Shown piece by piece: positions 19,871 through 31,700 of a stretch of DNA of 64,000 nt; the first letter of the stretch is position 1, and every line of letters starts with the position of its first letter. A program made the translations under genes and the position numbers. Under the pieces are notes generated by a model. That model was not told where the DNA came from. It ran no database searches and worked only from the letters and a program-made list of their open reading frames with translations. The stretch comes from Nemopilema nomurai (Eukaryota; Cnidaria; Scyphozoa; Rhizostomeae; Rhizostomatidae), in NCBI GenBank assembly GCA_003864495.1, contig ML133383.1:2501560-2565559 (forward strand), in the 5' to 3' direction.

Positions 19871-21051
19871 GAAAGGAGCAGTGGCGGCCTGGCAGGGGGG
19901 GGGGCCAGGGGGGCCAGGGCCCCCCCCAGCGGAGTTTTTTGAAGGGGCGCCGAAGATTAAGAGGGGCGCCAAAATCCTTATGACATTTGTAGCGATTCCA
20001 CTGTTGTTTTCCCTTTCCATTTATTCATCCATTGTGTGATTCACTGGGTGTATACTATTGTATATGTTGTCTATAGGTGTATGTTGTATATAATCGATTC
20101 AGCAGGTGCATCTATCCAAGTTATCAAATTGTTCGATAACCTCGAGAAGCGGTATAATCTTTTCCAAAAGTCACAGAAAATCCACGACCTTTTCGAATCC
20201 ATTGATAAAGAGGTGAAGTTGAATGTAATTTCATTCAAAAGTGTCAAACTGCGAGATGGAGTTCCCGGGAGTTCAGTTTGAAGGCATTTCTCCAGCGTTA
20301 TGACCCCATAATGCGTGTCAGCAGTGATGATAATGATGATGCCAATGGAAAAGCCTCTCGGTCCCTGTTAGCTTCACTACCGCAGAGGTCATTTTCAGCA
20401 TTAAAGAGGATCAAAACACGGATACGATCAAGCATGATCCAAGAAGGATTAGATTCTCTGCTTGCAATGACCATCGAAAAGGAAATTTTGCTTTCCCTTG
20501 ATGTGGAACATATTATTGGCTTGTTCTCTAAAACTTCCAATGAGCTTTCAAAGGCTCTTTTATAACATTTTTACTAAAATCTGCCACTTTCCATAGATTT
20601 CGTATCTGTACACAGTTTAAAGGACAATCTGGATAAAAAATTGGTACACCAAAGGCCCATCTTTTCAATTTTACTTTTTCCTGTATATATAATTTAGTTC
20701 TGTTTTGAAGACAAATGCAGCTGTACAGTGATGTTTTCAATGGCTTGTTACACAGGTTCGGCCTTCAGGTTTATATAAAATTCCACTCTCTTATCATGAA
20801 CGTACATAGCCAGAAATTATCGGTCAATTTTTTTCTGTCTTCCTTTTTTTCTTTCTTGTTGAAAATATTGCAAATGCGCTCACTTAGGCTTCAGTCTTTC
20901 TTGCCTCAATACTGTTGAATTTAAAAGTTGTAAGAAAATTGCCAAGCTGCCAATCTCGTTAAAAATGGGACAACTTTGTTTGTTATAAGGGGGTGCCATT
21001 TTGCTGCTGGCCTCCCCAGACGACAAATGCCAGGCCGCCACTGGAAAGGAG
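19871..21051 (+). mobile_element. hAT-type DNA transposon remnant with 8-bp target duplication
   Basis: The element spans 19879-21043. Its ends are a perfect 16-bp inverted repeat, CAGTGGCGGCCTGGCA and its complement. The 8-bp direct repeat GAAAGGAG flanks it at 19871-19878 and 21044-21051, the duplication length typical of hAT elements. A G/C-rich, partly self-complementary stretch follows the left repeat. The interior encodes broken transposase on the plus strand. It inserted about 125 bp upstream of the IVD copy B start codon. At 1165 bp it is too short to be autonomous. Confidence 0.9.
20098..20565 (+). pseudogene. Internally deleted hAT transposase, C-terminal dimerisation region
   Basis: Two adjacent open segments in different frames (to 20281, then 20278-20565) carry transposase remnants. 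The second contains RSFSALKRIKTRIRSS followed by an acidic helix with IEKEILLSLD, the hallmark of the hAT C-terminal dimerisation domain in ZMYM/DUF4371-like transposases. The first, with LEKRYNLFQKSQKIHDLF, resembles a region normally further upstream. The catalytic core and most of the N-terminal half are missing, so this is a deletion derivative that could move only with help from another element, if at all. Confidence 0.8.
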
Positions 21052-23637
21052 CCTAGCTTCACTTCAACACTAAAATATCCAGAATCGTTTTTTCAATACC
21101 CACCCGTTGAAGCAAAGTATTAATGGAGTACTGAAGTGGCAAAGGTTCAATGACGTCACTTACTTCACACTATTTTTTGTAAGCATAAAATTCTTAAGCA
21201 TACTTGAGCTCACGTGCTTAAAGAAATAAGCATCGACCAAGCATATTTCCCAGCCTCAGAAATTTTTTCCTTATTATAAATGATGGCTTCAAAAATTAAT
21301 GTAAGTAGCGCAGTAACACTGCTAGGAATCCAAATCAAATTGGGCTCACATATTGATAAAGCATGCAAAAAGCTGCCATTCAGCAATTAAATTACTTGCT
21401 AGATTCAAGGATAACGAAAAAAACTAGTGATTGTGTTTGGTTGTTCATTTATCATTTGTCACTTCAATACTAGCCCCTAATCTTATCATTCTGGAGTAAT
21501 ACCAGCTAAAAGAAGCTCGAGATTATGGTCACGAGGGCCCTACGATTACCATCTTTCATAGGCCCTACCTCTAGCACTCTCGGATTACACTTCACCTTAT
21601 CCTAAACTTCTAATCAAGGCTAAATCTACCACAACTCACATTCGCTTTATTCGAATACAAGTTTACAAAGCTCTGCAAAACTTGAATCCAGCCTTTATGA
21701 GACTACTTTCTCCCAAAACCCAATACCTAAACCCTGAGAAGGAATGATACTCTATCTGCTCCCAAGATTAAAGCTACAAGTTATGGCATAAAATTAATAC
21801 GCCAAAGGCTTGGAATGAAATAAAATTGTTCGAAAATGCTTGTCAATTCAAAGTTCTTGTAAAAGATTGGTACTTAGAAAACCAGTGCGCTTGTAATGCC
21901 TGCAGTAAATAACTTTCATAATCCAATCTCTTCATTTGGCAAATGTTTCATGTAAGTGTTTATTAGTGTTCACACTATTGTCAAACTAGGTATTGTATTG
22001 TCAAAAGGGTTAAAAAGGTATTTTTATTGTTACTAATTCCATTTCTTCCGAAATAAAGTGTATGAAATTATCACACAAAGAACAAGGTTAATTAATAGGA
22101 AACAACATGTTCATATCAAACGGAATATCAGACCGCGAAATGAGTTTTGAAACCATGCACATTCTAAGCATAATTTCAGGCTCAAATCAGGAAAATCTTA
22201 AGCATATATTTAGCATAAGCCTAATTTACCCGTATGCTTATAAGAAAAGAGTATAATCTTGGGTACTGGGCACAAACCGACCAACCCCCTTTGCTGGTTC
22301 AAAGTAGGAGAAACGGAGGCCACGATTAAATCATAGCAAAGTTCATTCCGTGCCTCATTTATATCGATCTTAAGGGGAACCGACAGCACAAAAGGGCAAA
22401 AGAATGATTACCATACCCACCCGCCTTTCACTGGCCGACACAAAGTCACACAAGAAGAAACGCGAAGCATCGCAGGTGCATTGTTATCGACTATTGCAAA
22501 ATATCAATAGTTTACTGTTCTGCATTTAATTAAGTTCAATTAAATATGAGAGTTACAAATACATCTATTTGCACGATCCATGACACGAAGCCGCGTTCGT
22601 TTAGGCCAAATCAGGCCAGGTTATCTCACTAATAATCAACGTCTAGTTACAGCAAATAAACTTCCACATCAATACGAGGCTTCATTCTGCATGTTGGTTG
22701 AATGAGAGGGTCAGGGTTAGTTTCAAGAGAACCGGGCGTGATTGAAAATGGCGCATGACAGAATGAAAGCGTTAATCAGTGTTTTGGCAGAATTTCCTTA
22801 CTAACGGCCTTCGTAAAAATACGCACGATGCAGATTTTAAAAACAACCATAAAACAAACATTATTTAGTACCAACAATATGAAAAATCGCAAATAAACAC
22901 GGCAGGTTCGCCTGTATGGCAAAGAAAATCCGCTATGTCAGAAGTCTAACATCGAGAAATCTTCGCTAAATCATACATGCAGAAAACATATATAACATCG
23001 TTTACGCTATTGGATACAGTCACGTGGGCGGTCAGTAGCGGAGGAGCTTTCGTGTGAAGACAACAAACAGGGCAGGATACGGCTAAACCACTCTCGACCT
23101 AGCAAATCCAGCCTTCCATATTGCGTTTAGAATAGCCCACTGTTTTGGCGAACTTCCACCTAACCGGAGTATCGTCCAAGTAATCCTACGTAGTTCTAAA
23201 TGTAAATAATACAAACGTGGAGTTCGATTATTCTAAGCTTCTTTATAAACATTAAAATACAGCGACTGACTCTTAATGGGTCGAGCTCTTCAAATAACAT
23301 TGATTTTTCTGATCCGATTCCCCCATTTGCGGTATTCCCAAGTTGCAGTGTGCTCATGGGAAACTCACGTGTCGCCCCATTATTGATCCGCCTCATGTTG
23401 AATTTCCACACGCAGTGCAACTGCCGAGGCTACGCTGTGAGCTCCAAATGCTATCAAACTAGGGGGAATTACTGAAGGGCTTCGCAGCTACCAACATCGC
23501 GTATTCTTAACAGAATCAAATAAACTCCTGCGCAGCTACTTACATACAAAGTGGTTTTGGACGTGCTGTATCACGTCTCACGATTGGCAAAGGAACGAGA
23601 ATCATTTTCAGACTACAAATAAACTGGACCGGCAAGT
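21052..23637. other. Intergenic between IVD copy B and the catenin 3' end
   Basis: It should contain the distal promoter of IVD copy B's ancestral locus and the catenin 3' UTR, since both genes read leftward. No open frame here has recognisable content, and I found no unambiguous polyadenylation hexamer close to the catenin stop codon. Confidence 0.4.
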
Positions 23638-26600
23638 CTAGACCCAAGAATCAGCGCGGGATTCGTCTTGGAGTTGAATCTGGTCATCGTCCCGTCCTTT
23701 TTTACTCTTGTACACCGGATTGACGTAAAGCGGGGTGGTCTCTCCCTCCACACTACCATCCTCCTCATCTTCTTTGCTTGCACTGCCTTTTTTAGGCTTC
23801 TTCTTGTCTTTGGCCTTCTTTTTATCTTCGCCGGACACCAAAGGCTCATCTTCGCTCGCACTATACGCGGGGGGCCTGTACTTCATTTCATACTCCTCCG
23901 CAGGTGTCTCGTCTCTGTCGTCGCCCCGAAGCAGCGTAGCGGTCTTGCCAGCCTCGTCTTCGTTCTCCTCCAGCATAACGAACCTCCTTGAGTCACGTTT
24001 CAGTGGAATGTCCTGCTGTTTCGCTTCCATTTCCGCGAACGTGTCTCGCTTCGGTTTCTTGGGCTGCTTCAGCGTGGCGGTCTTGTACGCCTTTTCCTCG
24101 TCAATGGCCTTGCTGTGCGACCACAACTCCTTCTTTATTGCTTCCTGGAACTGCTTATAGTGCCAGATTTGTATAAGGACCTGATATAAAGAAGGTTACA
24201 ATAGTGGGTCAACAATATCTACTACAGTCGCCCAATATCTACTACAACAATATCTACTACGTATTATTTATCCACAAGGCGCCCTTGCTGAAACCTACAA
24301 CAAACATCCTAATTTTTGAAGATATACATAGCATCAAAATTTCAAAAATATTTACAATCTTACGTTATTCACTACCACTTGAATATTACGTTATTCACAT
24401 ATAAAGTTTATCTATTCTTTTACGTTGGTGTAGGAACACGAATCTCCTGGATAAATCTCAAAACCAGAATGAGTACAACATTTTACATATCTTAAATCGA
24501 CAAGTCTCATCAAATTGTCTTTAGCGACAAATCCAAATTGATTTCGACGAGTTCATTTAGTTTAACTTTTTTACTCATTGCACTTGATTTGTCACTTGCA
24601 CTGATTCTAAAATTCATCCATACTTTTCTCTAGAGAAAACAAAGATGAGGTTTGAGCTCCCAAGTTGCAATGCCAGATGCAAAAGAGCTGCAAGACGGGG
24701 GTAAACATGCTGCAAGGATTTACTCACCCTGTTGGCATCAAGAACCACTCTCTGGGAATACGTCCTCAACTGCTTCTCTTGTTTGGGGTCTTCCTCCCTT
24801 GTCAATGCTACGACTCGCTTGATCCCTCCGTGGTCATAAAGCTGCCTATAATATACAAACATCGATCAAACACCAATTGGCTACCGGTGCCCCCCTCTTT
24901 CCACCAATTGCCAGTTCTCAACCGAATCTCTACAAATACAGTGCACTTCTCCAGAAGTATATTCAGTGTCGTTCGTAAAAATATTTGCTTCAAACATGCA
25001 TGAGCACTTCAATCAACGTGCTTCGAAATTTTACTTTGGCTGAACTGTGTTTTTTATGCAAACCCAATCTGAGTCAAAATGGATTTTTACTCTTAATTAG
25101 TCGAGGGTAAGAATTCAACGGTTGGCCAAAAATAGTAAATAAAAAGAGAAAAAAAGAATTTTTCAAAATTTGCAGAGATTCCCTCAATGGTAAGACAAAA
25201 AGGCATACATACTTGCAATTGTCGTAGGATGAGTGAGTGACCACTTGCAGTGTTCCAAGAATGCCGCAAATTGTGTACTCAGACGGCTCTTCTTCTCCCT
25301 GTGGGCTGCTTGGCACGGGCAATACAGCAAGCAACTCCTGCATGGCATACTTGCCTACAAGAAAACGGCATCAGCACATAAGCATGACGTCATCAAAGCA
25401 TGACGTCACAAAAGACAGATTCGATTTCCTATGACTTTGTCGACCATGAAACTGCCATAGCTAGCTGCTTTCAAACAGCAAGTACAACATAGGTAACTCT
25501 TAATAAGAACACCGTCAAACAACACCAATCAAATATAGGTGTGTTAAAAATTTTCTCAATGATAATTCTTTGTCTACTCTGCAATACCCACACAACGTCC
25601 TATAATTCTATGAACAGTTATTTCCTCGAAAATTTTAATCCTTTGTGCAAATTAATGTTCTGGTTGCTATGGTGTCGCAACACCTATCGTGGCTTAAGGG
25701 AAATAAAAGATGCTACAGAAGACAATATCATTCGGGTTCCCAGGAAGGATGCATACCGATGAGTTCTTTGCTCTTCTCTTCAAGGGCGAGGTTTCTCAAA
25801 ACGAGTGCCACTGCCCTGACCACATACTCCTGCTCCACAGTCAACAACTCGAAAATCGGACGTAGGCCATTCTGGGTCCTGATGTGAGCTCGTAGCAGTG
25901 ATGCCCACTAGAGGGAAAGAAAGTCTCACTTTGAGAATCAATGGCAGTTGACGAAAAGTATATGTAATATCATGATTAAGTTAATGGCTCGGTGGATAAC
26001 AAATAGTTTCATAGGCGGAGCCAAATATTGTAAAGACGACCGCCGAAAATTAGCATTATCATGGGTACAAGCTTTACCAGGCGGGGACACCCAACTTCTC
26101 TAAAAACTAGAACAGCCCTATCAGCTTCTTCCTCACTAAGACTTAGCATACAAAATAAGTGCTAGAAGCATAAAGCGCTTTAAATGCCCTATTCCGTGCA
26201 ATGATTGGACTCTTGATGGAGTTTTATCTGCTACAATATCTAACGAAGATGTATGGCAGAGAAATTGGTACACAGAAATGACCAAAGCGATCATTAAGAA
26301 AAATAAACTTAAAAGCCTGCGGGTTCTTTAAAAACGATATTCATGAATATCTGGAAAACACCAAGTCAGGGCCAACACCATAAATGCAAGGAAAAACGGA
26401 TTTTGCAATTTGGCGGAGTGAAATTTGACTTCATGTTTGATTTCGTCCCTCACAGAAATTGGATTCATGCCCGGTCACAATTTAGCTTTACATAAACCAT
26501 CAAGGATTACTAAATAGGATTTTGGTATAGCCTTGGTGCTACTGTATTGTTTTTTGTTAAGGTCAATGGGTAGCCATGCCTATCATGCTCCAATTGGCAT

Positions 26601-28690
26601 CGTCTTTGTAATCTTGTTCTTGTAAAAAGTACTTTTTTATACTGTGTATAAAAAAAGGATTACTCACGTTCCACGAACAGGCGATTAAATTGTGAATTGC
26701 TCCGGCCGCAGCCTCGAGGGTTATTGGGTTGTTCGATCGCTTCAAGACCTCGATGTACAAGTCAACAGTCTCTGGGAGCCAAAGCAATTCCTCTCCAAGC
26801 GGCATATCCTTCCTTTGCGGTCGCAGGAATCGCTTGTTTTCCACCGGAGCGGCAGGCGCGGGCGACTCCTGGGCCTTCTTGCGACTTTTGCGGCTCATCC
26901 TCGCGGGCTTCTTCTTCATAAACAAACAGCCCGTGCCGACCGCGTCCGCTGGGATTCGCGCTTCGCCGTTGTTAGTCGGCGAGTCAGTGGAATCGGAAAC
27001 GGCCGAAGGAGAGTCGACTTTATCTTCAACCTTTATGGCATCGGCATGGAATTCACGGTCGACTTCTTGGTCAACTTTGTACGAGAGGTTTCGAAGGGTG
27101 CAGACAATGTTCTCCACAACCTGAAAGGTTCAAATGAAAGGATTTTCAAAGATGATATATGGATGTTGAAGGGACAATAAATGTTCCTTGCAGCTAATCT
27201 TAAGTGACCTATTTAGAGGATTGACTTATCATTTAATGTTTACTTCTTTATATGCGGATGCGGTTAGACATCTCAAGGGATCCAGGAATTTGTGCCTCTG
27301 GGGGATCTGGACAATTTAAACAAATCATTACTGCTCTCTTTCAGCTTTTCTTAGGAGATCTAAGTGCACGATAAATCCATTTTTAAAATATAACCTCCAC
27401 CTTGTATTATACCAAACACAAGAAGTTACATAAGTTTCTACTCCGACAGTTGCCTAATGACTGCATTGAGCAAGAATTCCGGAGTTCTATACACAATACT
27501 GGAAATCTTCTCGTTCTATACACAAGAAGTGTATACAGCTGTGTTTAAGGAGCATCCAGCATTCTATGACAGGCGAAGACATAAATCATAATAGATGCTT
27601 TGGCACAGGTATGAGGGACAGCCGAGAGACTGACAGCTGAGAGACTGACAACGGGCCTGGTACACAGAGAAACGACCAACAAACCTTATTGTTGATATCA
27701 TTTTTGTTGTTTGACGAAAGAGCGGCTCGCAGCATCCAAATCAACGAGTCAACGAGGCCTTCCTGGCGGCGAAGCCTCTGCCTCGCTTCCATGCCGGCGG
27801 CAGAGGTATTGCGGAGGACACCGACAGCATTGCGCAAAACAGTTGACCAAATGACTGTGGTGGGAAGCACCTTGTTGAGGTACAGGGATCTCTCCCATCC
27901 GGACAGGGGAATGACCAGAAGGACTGCTACCGCCTCCACAGATTTCTCCAGAAGCTCCGCCCTGCAGTGCTGTCAATGGGAGAATGCAGAAACTGTATAA
28001 TTCAACATCAGCTAATATTTAGTTATGGAATTGTAAGTTAGGTTTTTAGCTCTTCTTTTTTTTTCTTTAAAGTAGGACAAGCGTTAATAACAGAAATATA
28101 AATGTCGAAGCTTTATCCTATTGAAATATTGGTAAAACAACTATCATTATTATCGGGAATAAAGACATGGCAACAAAATAAATCTTATTCAACGAATTAG
28201 AGCTGTGGTGTTATTATTTCTACTTCGTTGCAACTATTGAAAAATGCAAAATACTTCCATACTTTGGAAGTCATCAAAAAGTAGCAACAATCGTAACATT
28301 TGCATACATAACTCTCCCTTTAAAGTTTAATTTTCTCAAAATATCATTTTATGGCTGCTTCTGTGGTGACGACAGGACACTGTTGGAAAACAGCGGAGTG
28401 AATGCTTACATTTCACTGGAAGCAAAAAGAACCAAGGCTGCAAAAGAGAAATCTTAATAGTAAAAAATGAGACTTTGTTGAAGATTAAAGTGAAAACTTG
28501 CACTTACCACTGCCGAAGAGAGATTGTACAATATTCCCGTGACATATTCATGCACCTCAAGACTATTTGATGAGTAGAGAAGCTTCACGCAAGCCGAGAT
28601 TCCACCACACTCCTGGATTGCAGCCTGCGAACAAAGATTGCGCAGGTTCAGCATTGTCAGCAGGATTTATGTAAACAGCAGGGAGACAGT

Positions 28691-28761
<71 letters not shown>

Positions 28762-31700
28762 ATAAATAGATCTTCGTCTCTGCTATGAGGGTAAGGGACA
28801 GGGGGGTAGATGATACGAAACAAAGCAAATGCCTTTGTTGTTGTTTTAAAAGAGAGGCAATAACATAAATGCGGAGAGTTAGGGTTTATCGTGAAAGGAT
28901 GAATCAGAGTGAAAAGGGTTTTTTGTTTCTCAGGCTTAAGAGTAAAACCTTGGGTAATGAAGGTACGTGGCAATTAAAGAAGAAGATTCAGACAATTTTG
29001 AACCCTGTTCACGGGTATGAACAGATAGAAAACTAAACTAAAACAAGATATCCTGTATCGATATACTTTTACCAACAACAAAGGCCCTTAATTTAAAGAA
29101 TTCAACGATGAAGCGAAAGTTAAAACCTTTTTCGCCCGAGCTCTATTTAGATGTAGTTTATATTTAAGTATTACAAATATATATATTTATTCAGGTGAGC
29201 CCAAAGCAAATTAATACTATACATAAACAATAAACAATGCTTCCCCATTGAACAGTTCCTTTATCTCCTAATTGTCGTTAGCACACAAACCAGGCGCACC
29301 GCCATATAAGGCTCGGGTTTGCTAGGCGAGCTCATTATAAACTGACGTCATAGTGGCTAGGCCCACAGGCAACAAGTACAGTACCTTGTTGTCGTCAAGA
29401 AATTTTCCATAGGACAGGTTCCGCAGTGCTCCGGCTGCGCAGCGGTGACAATCTTCGTTAGGGTGCTCCAGCAACTTTACCAGAAGAGGAATGATGTCCA
29501 TCTCTCTGTTGGCAAAGGTAAACACGGTGTCAGAGGTGTGTGTGTGTGGATGTGTGAGAATGCGGGACACCAGCTATTAGGCCGTGTGATTTGGGAATCA
29601 GTAAAAGCGCAGCCCAGATGGGGCATGCAAGTTAATGGAGATACGGTTAGAAAAATCAGATAGAGGGGGCTTTATGAGAAAGGAGCAAATCGTGTGTGTT
29701 CTTTTCAATATTTCACACAATTGGAGCCGGACCATTTCACCACAAATGGCTCTGCGCATCACATAGGCTTATACGTGTACTCCAGGTAAAAACAAAAAGA
29801 AAGGAGTGCAATGCCTTAATAGGTTCGTTAAAAGTCAATACCCCTTTGCGCACTATCACCATGCAATACTGTTGCGAATACTTCAGTTTTCATAGCCCTT
29901 GTTTACAAGGCTTCATTGTGGCACAACAAATACGGTGCTAAACCAGAGTTAAACAACAACACACTTAATATATGATATATAAATTAAAATCGTAATTTAT
30001 CGTAATAAAAAACAACATCGTAATGTGGTAATGCAAACGCACTTGATTTTGATTTTGATATTGTCATCTTTGTAGCACAAGTGCTGAATATATCCGGCAG
30101 CGTTCGCCTGCAGATGGATGTCATCTGTCTTGAGGAACATGGTCAGGTCCAGGAGGTCGATCTCGTATTCGTGTCTCGCTTTCTTCTCTGAAGGAACAAA
30201 ACCAGCAAATCGATGAAAAGCAGCCTGACAATCGAAATCACGTGCAAACTGCGATACACGGGATCAACATCAACAAAATGGCCCCCCTTGCTGACCCTGG
30301 TTCGTGACTTCACAATCTCCATGGTATAACCTCAAATTAAATATCGACTCAGAAACAGCTGTTATGTTACTATTGATACGCCATCTCTTATCAAGTATCG
30401 CAGAATTAATGGGGTTGGAGCGACACAGCAACGCCAGCAACCACTAGGTATCATCCTCAGTTTTTACAAGGGCAGAAAAACAATAAAAACAACAGTAATG
30501 ATAATAGCAACAACTTGAAGTTGTCATGTGATAACTAACTCGAACCAATTCCTGGCACAAATAAGAAGAAAGACGATTTTCATACCATCATCATCATAGC
30601 TTGCGTTGACGATAGCCGCGGCGGCCTGCGACTCGACCTTGAACGCGCCGCCACCAACTGCACTCTCCACCTGCGTAGTCGACGTCGACGTCACGTTCTC
30701 TTCCACGACGTAGCCAGAGTTGCTCGACGCAGACGACTTCGCGCGAGTGTCGTAGGCCGGTGGCCGGTCGGTCTTGGTGCCCGTGGAGCGGGCGGAACTG
30801 CCGCGGGAGAGCGACCGAATCATGACCTCCTCCGTCACGCTGCCTTCACCCCGCACGCTGCCTTCACCCCGCACGCTGCCTTCGCCCCGCACGCTGCCTT
30901 CGCGAATGCTGCTTTCTCTGGTAAAGCTGTCGTGAATGCTTCCTTCTCGGCTGTAAGCATCAGTATGATCGCCTAGGAAAGAAATCAAACATCAGATACG
31001 GTGAAACCCCAGGCTACCACGGGCTAGGTTCATCCACAAGCATTGGTAGAGACTTAAACGAGGTCATAAGGAATCTATTACATGCGTTTGTCTATCATTT
31101 CTAAATGAACGGACCCATCTGGTGTGAGGAAGAGGAACAGCTTCGCAAGAAGCGCGTTGTTCAAGGATTACCACTACATCTGCGGCTGAGAACAATTTGC
31201 CATCTCCTGATTAGAAGATCCCAATTTACAGTCATTTACCGTCAACACCTTATCAGGACCTTACGATTCCTTACACCACGAAAGGGAATGTTAAAGTTCG
31301 TGTAAATACCATGCCAGTCTTACACCCGCCGCTCACATTTTCCAGCTCGTCGTATTCCAGGGATTACAAACCTGGACATCCTGATTAAGTCATTTAGTTT
31401 CGTATGAAAAAGAGCTGGTTAAGAAAGCTTCGTTCCATTTAGCCACGTGTTTCAAAGTACGCTTTCTTAATTCTATTTCTCAAAACGCCTTTGGCCCAGG
31501 CAGATACCTGAAAAGTAGTCCGAATATACAGGCGCATTTTTCCAAGACTCAGTTTGCCAGGCCAACGAACGTGTTGCTTCAAAGCCACGGTTTTCGTCAA
31601 CAACCACGTCTTCTTGGATAACATTCTCACTGCCCGTTTGCCAACGCTCTCTGTCATCATTCGTATGGACTTCGTTGCGAGTATACGCTGCGTTTCGAAC

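Noticed and set aside
28563..28973. A minus-strand frame with a long serine-leucine run
   Set aside because: The run is the GA microsatellite read in frame; only catenin exon 12 at its lower edge is coding, and in another register.
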